From the NCBI RefSeq assembly GCF_016785185.1, contig NZ_JAEKDY010000135.1: 8,486 bases of DNA; one strand, written 5' to 3'. This stretch comes from Heyndrickxia sporothermodurans. Lineage in GTDB: Bacteria; Bacillota; Bacilli; Bacillales; Bacillaceae_C. The notes beneath the pieces are model-generated. The model was given only the letters and a program-made list of their open reading frames with translations, did not search any database and was not told where the DNA came from. Shown here in pieces: positions 5,554-8,486 of this stretch (its first letter is position 1; each line of letters starts with the position of its first letter). A program made the position numbers and the translations under genes.

Positions 5554-5571
5554 AATTAATAAGTTTGGAGG

Positions 5572-7647
5572 TTATTCTCCTTTAAATTGTTTCAGTTTAT
5601 TTTTTATTTTTTCTTCGAGGATCTTCCATTTGCTTTTTCCATCTTCTAGTTTTTCTTTTAGTTTTTCTGTACCTTGTTTCAACTTTTCATTTAGTTCTTT
5701 TGCTTTTGTTTTAAACGGGTGGTCTGACTCATATTTTTTTTGCATTTGGCTATTGATCGATTCCGTTTCAAATTTTTCTGCTTTCGTGTATTTTAACGTA
5801 TTTTGCATAATTGATTGAAAAACGGGAACAACGCCTTGTGCACTTAACCCATATAAATAATGCTCCCGATCGGTTTTATCATAGCCGATCCAAACAGCAC
5901 CGACAAGATTAGGGGTATAACCGACAAACCATTGGTCAGCCGTTCCGTCAATATTATTAAAAGGAACTTGTGTTGATCCCGTCTTACCGGCAATTTGATA
6001 ACCTGAAACATTAGCACCTTTACCTGTCCCAGTTTCCATCACGTTTAAAAGCATTGATGTCATTTCATTGGCCGTTTTCTTATCCGTAACTTTTGTTACT
6101 TTCGGTTTTCTTTCAACAATGATTTTCCCTGTTGGTCCAACAATTTTAGTAATGATATGCCCATCTTCACGTTTTCCTTCATTGGCGAAAGCCGAATATG
6201 CTTCTGCCATTTGTAAAGGGGATACCCCTTTTCTTAAACCTCCAAGTGCAATGCTTAAATTTCGATCTTTATCTGTTAATGGAATACCGAATCTCTTAAC
6301 GGCATCCATTCCTTTATCAATACCAATCTCATTTAATAACCAAACGGCCGGAATATTAATCGAGTTTTCGATCGCTTTATACATTGGTACTTCACCTTGA
6401 TATTGGCCATTATAATTTTTCGGTGAATAATTATGACCAAATGTCATTTTTTCATCCTTTAACATTGAATCAGGCTTGTATCCTTCCTCTAAAGCTGGTG
6501 TATACACCGCTAAAGGTTTAAAGGTCGATCCGGGTGATCGTTTTAATTGTGTCGCGCGATTAAATCCTCGAAAAACCTTTTCCCCTCTACCGCCGACTAA
6601 CCCACGAATCCCACCGGTTTTTGGATCAAGTAGTATTGACCCGCTTTGGACGATCTGTCCTCCTCTTCCTTGAGGAAAGTTATAATTATTGTTATATACA
6701 TTTTCCAATGCAGATTGGATATTTTGGTCCATTTCTGTATAAATTCGATAGCCACGCGTCATAATCTCATCTTGCGTCAATCCGAATTTCTCAGTTGCTT
6801 CTGCTAATACCGCATCAACATAATAAGGATATTTACCTTTCATTGGATCTTTCTGTTGATCATTAAGAACTAATTGTTCCTTTTTAGCGTCGTCGAATTG
6901 TTTTTTCGTGATGTAGCCATATTGTTTCATTGCCCCAAGAACGACATTTCTGCGCTTAATCGTTCGATCCATATGATAATAAGGATCAAGTGCAGATGGC
7001 GCATTTACAATTCCAGCAAGTGCAGCTGCCTCACTAAGATTAATGTCTTCTACATCTTTACCAAAATATCGTTGGGCCGCTTTTTGAACTCCCCATGCAC
7101 CATGTCCAAAATAAACTTGATTTAAATACATTTCTAAAATATCGTCTTTAGTGTATTTTTTTTCAATTTCAATGGCTAAAAATAATTCTTCGATTTTCCG
7201 TTTAAATGTTCTTTCATCCGATAGCAAAGCATTTTTCGTTAGCTGTTGGGTAATTGTACTTCCGCCCGCTGTTATCCCGCCGGCAGTTATATTTTTAAAG
7301 AGTGCGCTCGTTATTCCTTTCACATCGAATCCACCATGTTGGTAAAAACGATGGTCTTCAATAGCAACAATTGCATCTTTTAAATGTTGGGGCATTTTTT
7401 TAATCGAGACGCCTTCTGTTCGGTTTGCGGAAATTTTGCTTGCGACATCTCCGTCTTTATCGTAAATAACAGTCGATTGTGCTAAGCCCTTTTTCAAAGA
7501 CTCAACATTTGCCGTTGCTGCAAAATATCCAAAAAAGGCAAGAAACGCTAATAGGGTTACTGATCCTCCTAGAATAATTATTTGATTCATATGTGCCTTT
7601 TTCCAAAATTTCTTTACAGCTCCACGAAATCGCTGTAACCATTCCAT
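5572..7647 (-). CDS. Class A penicillin-binding protein, bifunctional transglycosylase/transpeptidase (691 aa)
   Basis: This membrane-anchored enzyme polymerises lipid II glycan strands and crosslinks the peptides. After a basic cytoplasmic N-terminus, one transmembrane helix (about 22-45) precedes the GT51 domain with EDHRFYQHGG (97-105, catalytic Glu97), GGSTITQQL (128-136), and the RKIEELFLAIEIEKKYTKDDILEMYLN region. The transpeptidase domain shows SxxK as S374-TF-K377, SxN as S429-I-N431, and KTGS at 555-558. From memory, the transpeptidase region is closest to B. subtilis PbpF (PBP2c), within the PBP1A/PBP2c group. After about residue 620 the protein ends in a Lys/Glu-rich helical tail. 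ATG 7647 is chosen, with an AGGG about 6 bases upstream; an in-frame TTG at 7665 (697 aa) has no ribosome binding site. Its promoter region carries a dyad and a WalR-like box. A sporulation role like that of PbpF is possible but not shown. Confidence 0.93.
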   Translation of the reverse strand: MEWLQRFRGAVKKFWKKAHMNQIIILGGSVTLLAFLAFFGYFAATANVESLKKGLAQSTVIYDKDGDVASKISANRTEGVSIKKMPQHLKDAIVAIEDHRFYQHGGFDVKGITSALFKNITAGGITAGGSTITQQLTKNALLSDERTFKRKIEELFLAIEIEKKYTKDDILEMYLNQVYFGHGAWGVQKAAQRYFGKDVEDINLSEAAALAGIVNAPSALDPYYHMDRTIKRRNVVLGAMKQYGYITKKQFDDAKKEQLVLNDQQKDPMKGKYPYYVDAVLAEATEKFGLTQDEIMTRGYRIYTEMDQNIQSALENVYNNNYNFPQGRGGQIVQSGSILLDPKTGGIRGLVGGRGEKVFRGFNRATQLKRSPGSTFKPLAVYTPALEEGYKPDSMLKDEKMTFGHNYSPKNYNGQYQGEVPMYKAIENSINIPAVWLLNEIGIDKGMDAVKRFGIPLTDKDRNLSIALGGLRKGVSPLQMAEAYSAFANEGKREDGHIITKIVGPTGKIIVERKPKVTKVTDKKTANEMTSMLLNVMETGTGKGANVSGYQIAGKTGSTQVPFNNIDGTADQWFVGYTPNLVGAVWIGYDKTDREHYLYGLSAQGVVPVFQSIMQNTLKYTKAEKFETESINSQMQKKYESDHPFKTKAKELNEKLKQGTEKLKEKLEDGKSKWKILEEKIKNKLKQFKGE

Positions 7648-7691
7648 ACTTTTCCCTGCCTTCAATTAGTTAAAATTGATACTACCTATTT

Positions 7692-7715
7692 CTAACGTAA
7701 AGCATATTATGTTAG
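7692..7715. repeat. Inverted repeat enclosing the pbp -10 hexamer
   Basis: CTAACGTAA (7692-7700) and TTATGTTAG (7707-7715) are reverse complements at 8 of 9 positions. The 6-base spacer is exactly the minus-strand -10 hexamer of the candidate pbp promoter. This is a typical repressor-operator arrangement; no known regulator consensus is recognised. Confidence 0.5.
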
Positions 7716-7729
7716 GTAAGAAAAATCAA
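7701..7729 (-). promoter_or_regulatory. Candidate sigma-A promoter of the PBP gene
   Basis: On the minus strand TTGATT (7724-7729) and TATGCT (7701-7706) are 17 bases apart, each matching the sigma-A consensus at 4 of 6 positions. The start would be near 7694, giving a leader of roughly 45 bases before ATG 7647. Confidence 0.45.
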
Positions 7730-7746
7730 TGAAAATTATTTTACTT

Positions 7747-7763
7747 TGTAATGTTTTTGTAAT
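7747..7763 (+). promoter_or_regulatory. WalR (YycF)-type binding site
   Basis: TGTAAT (7747-7752), five bases, then TGTAAT (7758-7763) is an exact match to the WalR direct-repeat consensus TGTWAH-N5-TGTWAH. It lies 17 bases upstream of the pbp -35 and about 38 bases upstream of the candidate usp -10, so it could act on either divergent gene. WalKR controls cell-wall metabolism in Firmicutes, which makes the PBP gene the more natural target. The region is AT-rich, so a chance match is possible. Confidence 0.5.
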
Positions 7764-7782
7764 ATAAGTCATTCGTTTGTTT

Positions 7783-7807
7783 GTTATTTGCACTGAATAA
7801 AGGGTAT
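7783..7807 (+). promoter_or_regulatory. Candidate sigma-B (or sigma-A) promoter of the usp gene
   Basis: GGGTAT (7802-7807) is a perfect sigma-B -10; GTTATT (7783-7788), 13 bases upstream, is a partial sigma-B -35 (consensus GTTTAA). General-stress control would suit a universal stress protein. An overlapping sigma-A alternative is TTGTTA (7781-7786) with TATATA (7805-7810) at 18 bases, so the sigma factor is undecided. Confidence 0.4.
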
Positions 7808-7839
7808 ATAAGAAGTAATATAAATAGGAGCTGATGAAT

Positions 7840-8355
7840 ATGTATAAACATATTTTAGTTTGCTTTGATGACTCAGACGGCAGTAGAAAAGCATTGGAAA
7901 TAGCAGCGGATTTATATTTATTAAATCAAGAATGCCAATTAAGTGTTGTCCAAGTAATAAATGGAACGACTTATTCGATAGACACACCACTACCTGAAGA
8001 TAGTTTAGGCAAGTCAGGATATACTGCGATCCCGCGTTCAGATGGTGGTGTATATGTCACACACCTTCCACTTGAACATTCAATTCAAGAAAATACAAAA
8101 CATTTTATACAGGATGATGACCCCGATCTTCGAGCGGAAGTCACGGAGATTTTACAATCTAGAGGAATCTCTTTTCATTTTGATACGCTTTATGGAAAGA
8201 CATCCGACAATATATGTGAATACGCGAATTCCAATCAAATAGACTTAATTGTCGTAGGTCAAAGTGAAGAAGGGATTTTCAAGCGGATTTTTCTAGGCAG
8301 CACGGAGGAAAATATTATTAAAAATACAACTAAAGATGTGCTAGTCGTTAAGTAA
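7840..8355 (+). CDS. Universal stress protein, UspA family (171 aa)
   Basis: This is a cytoplasmic, probably dimeric protein of the UspA/adenine-nucleotide alpha-hydrolase-like fold, linked to stress survival. It begins MYKHILVCFDDSDGS, the classic first strand with Asp10 at the nucleotide pocket, and ends IDLIVVGQSEEG...LGSTEENIIKNTTKDVLVVK, the classic last strands. The ATP-binding pattern G-2x-G-9x-G-S is only partly kept: G140 and G153-S154 are present, but position 143 is Glu instead of Gly. The middle (about residues 43-95) is longer than in typical 140-150 residue family members. ATG 7840 is chosen because AGGAG (7826-7830) is 9 bases before it; ATG 7834 is only 3 bases from that site. 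It is divergent from the PBP gene and preceded by a sigma-B-like promoter. A long hairpin terminator follows. Confidence 0.92.
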   Translation: MYKHILVCFDDSDGSRKALEIAADLYLLNQECQLSVVQVINGTTYSIDTPLPEDSLGKSGYTAIPRSDGGVYVTHLPLEHSIQENTKHFIQDDDPDLRAEVTEILQSRGISFHFDTLYGKTSDNICEYANSNQIDLIVVGQSEEGIFKRIFLGSTEENIIKNTTKDVLVVK

Positions 8356-8359
8356 TTAA

Positions 8360-8384
8360 AGAGGCTGGGACAAAACCCACCTCT
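8360..8384 (+). other. Conserved-looking GAGGCTGGGAC hairpin
   Basis: AGAGG (8360-8364) pairs with CCTCT (8380-8384), and the inner GGG (8367-8369) with CCC (8376-8378), around ACAAAA. From memory the GAGGCTGGGACA string recurs just upstream of long terminator hairpins in many Bacillales intergenic regions, so with 8393-8435 it probably forms one repeated two-hairpin module. Confidence 0.45.
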
Positions 8385-8392
8385 GAGATGAA

Positions 8393-8435
8393 AAAGCCGG
8401 TGAATTTTTACGACGAGTAAAATTTCACCGGCTTT
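8393..8435. terminator. Long two-way terminator hairpin after usp
   Basis: Bases 8393-8410 pair with 8418-8435 over 18 positions with one T-T mismatch, closing the loop CGACGAG. A T-rich stretch follows on the plus strand (to 8446) and five T residues follow on the minus strand (8395-8391), so it can terminate both the usp transcript and anything entering from the right. The stem is much longer than a usual terminator. Confidence 0.8.
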
Positions 8436-8486
8436 GATTATTTTTTGAATAAAAATAAGGACCACTTCTGATAAAATTAAGTTACC
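8436..8486. other. Right-edge intergenic sequence
   Basis: This is AT-rich sequence after the hairpin. No ribosome binding site, promoter or credible reading frame is seen before the window ends. Confidence 0.5.

Noticed and set aside
5251..5555. Plus-strand open frames opposite the fumC start and intergenic region
   Set aside because: They are antisense shadows of fumC and its promoter, with no ribosome binding site or protein-like composition.
7648..7665. TTG start adding six residues to the PBP
   Set aside because: No ribosome binding site precedes it, whereas ATG 7647 has an AGGG at suitable distance.
8259..8465. Minus-strand 68-aa open frame across the end of usp
   Set aside because: It passes through the long terminator hairpin and overlaps the conserved usp C-terminus, with no ribosome binding site support.

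Overview
The window looks like a chromosomal segment of an endospore-forming, low-GC Bacillaceae species. It is AT-rich with strong AGGAGG-type ribosome binding sites. It carries an alpha/beta-type small acid-soluble spore protein (SASP) gene behind a sigma-G-like promoter, a YheE-type small protein, and an MsmX-type sugar-ABC ATPase next to a PucR-family regulator, a pairing I recall from Bacillus subtilis as yxkF-msmX. I see no phage, transposase, CRISPR or island signal. The genes look like conserved core and sporulation genes, so the more interesting material is between them.

Layout. 1-50: possible tail of an upstream reading frame. 166-384 (+): YheE-like small protein. 473-664 (+): unrecognised small acidic protein, with an inverted repeat over its start region and a clear terminator after it. 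665-875: intergenic, with a tandem 11-mer, an inverted repeat and a promoter. 876-1781 (+): PucR/CdaR-type regulator. 1893-2993 (+): msmX, then a terminator. 3084-3218: a 135-bp structured intergenic repeat between convergent genes. 3236-3559 (-): Cys-rich putative zinc protein. 3594-3751: sigma-G promoter and a folded 121-nt leader for the SASP gene at 3752-3961 (+). 3999-4028: perfect 30-bp palindrome acting as a two-way terminator. 4032-5423 (-): fumC. 5572-7647 (-): class A penicillin-binding protein, with its own terminator. 7648-7839: divergent control region with promoters facing both ways, a perfect WalR-type box and a dyad around the pbp -10. 7840-8355 (+): universal stress protein. 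8360-8435: long hairpin/terminator module.

Functional links. MsmX-type ATPases energise several carbohydrate ABC importers encoded elsewhere, and the adjacent PucR-type protein is a candidate regulator. FumC is the TCA-cycle fumarase. The PBP polymerises and crosslinks peptidoglycan; the WalR-like box upstream would tie it (or the divergent usp gene) to the WalKR cell-wall system. The SASP coats spore DNA.

Starts. Five starts were moved inward from the longest reading frame (166, 876, 3559, 7647, 7840). Four rest on ribosome-binding-site position, with homologous length or start in addition for 166 and 7840; 3559 rests on start-codon preference only.

Best candidate for something undescribed: the SASP leader at 3660-3723. 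It can fold into a closed multibranch structure resembling a stripped-down tRNA, with a T-arm-like hairpin, a 5-bp/7-nt anticodon-arm-like hairpin and a closing stem. This is inference from base pairing alone and needs covariation support.
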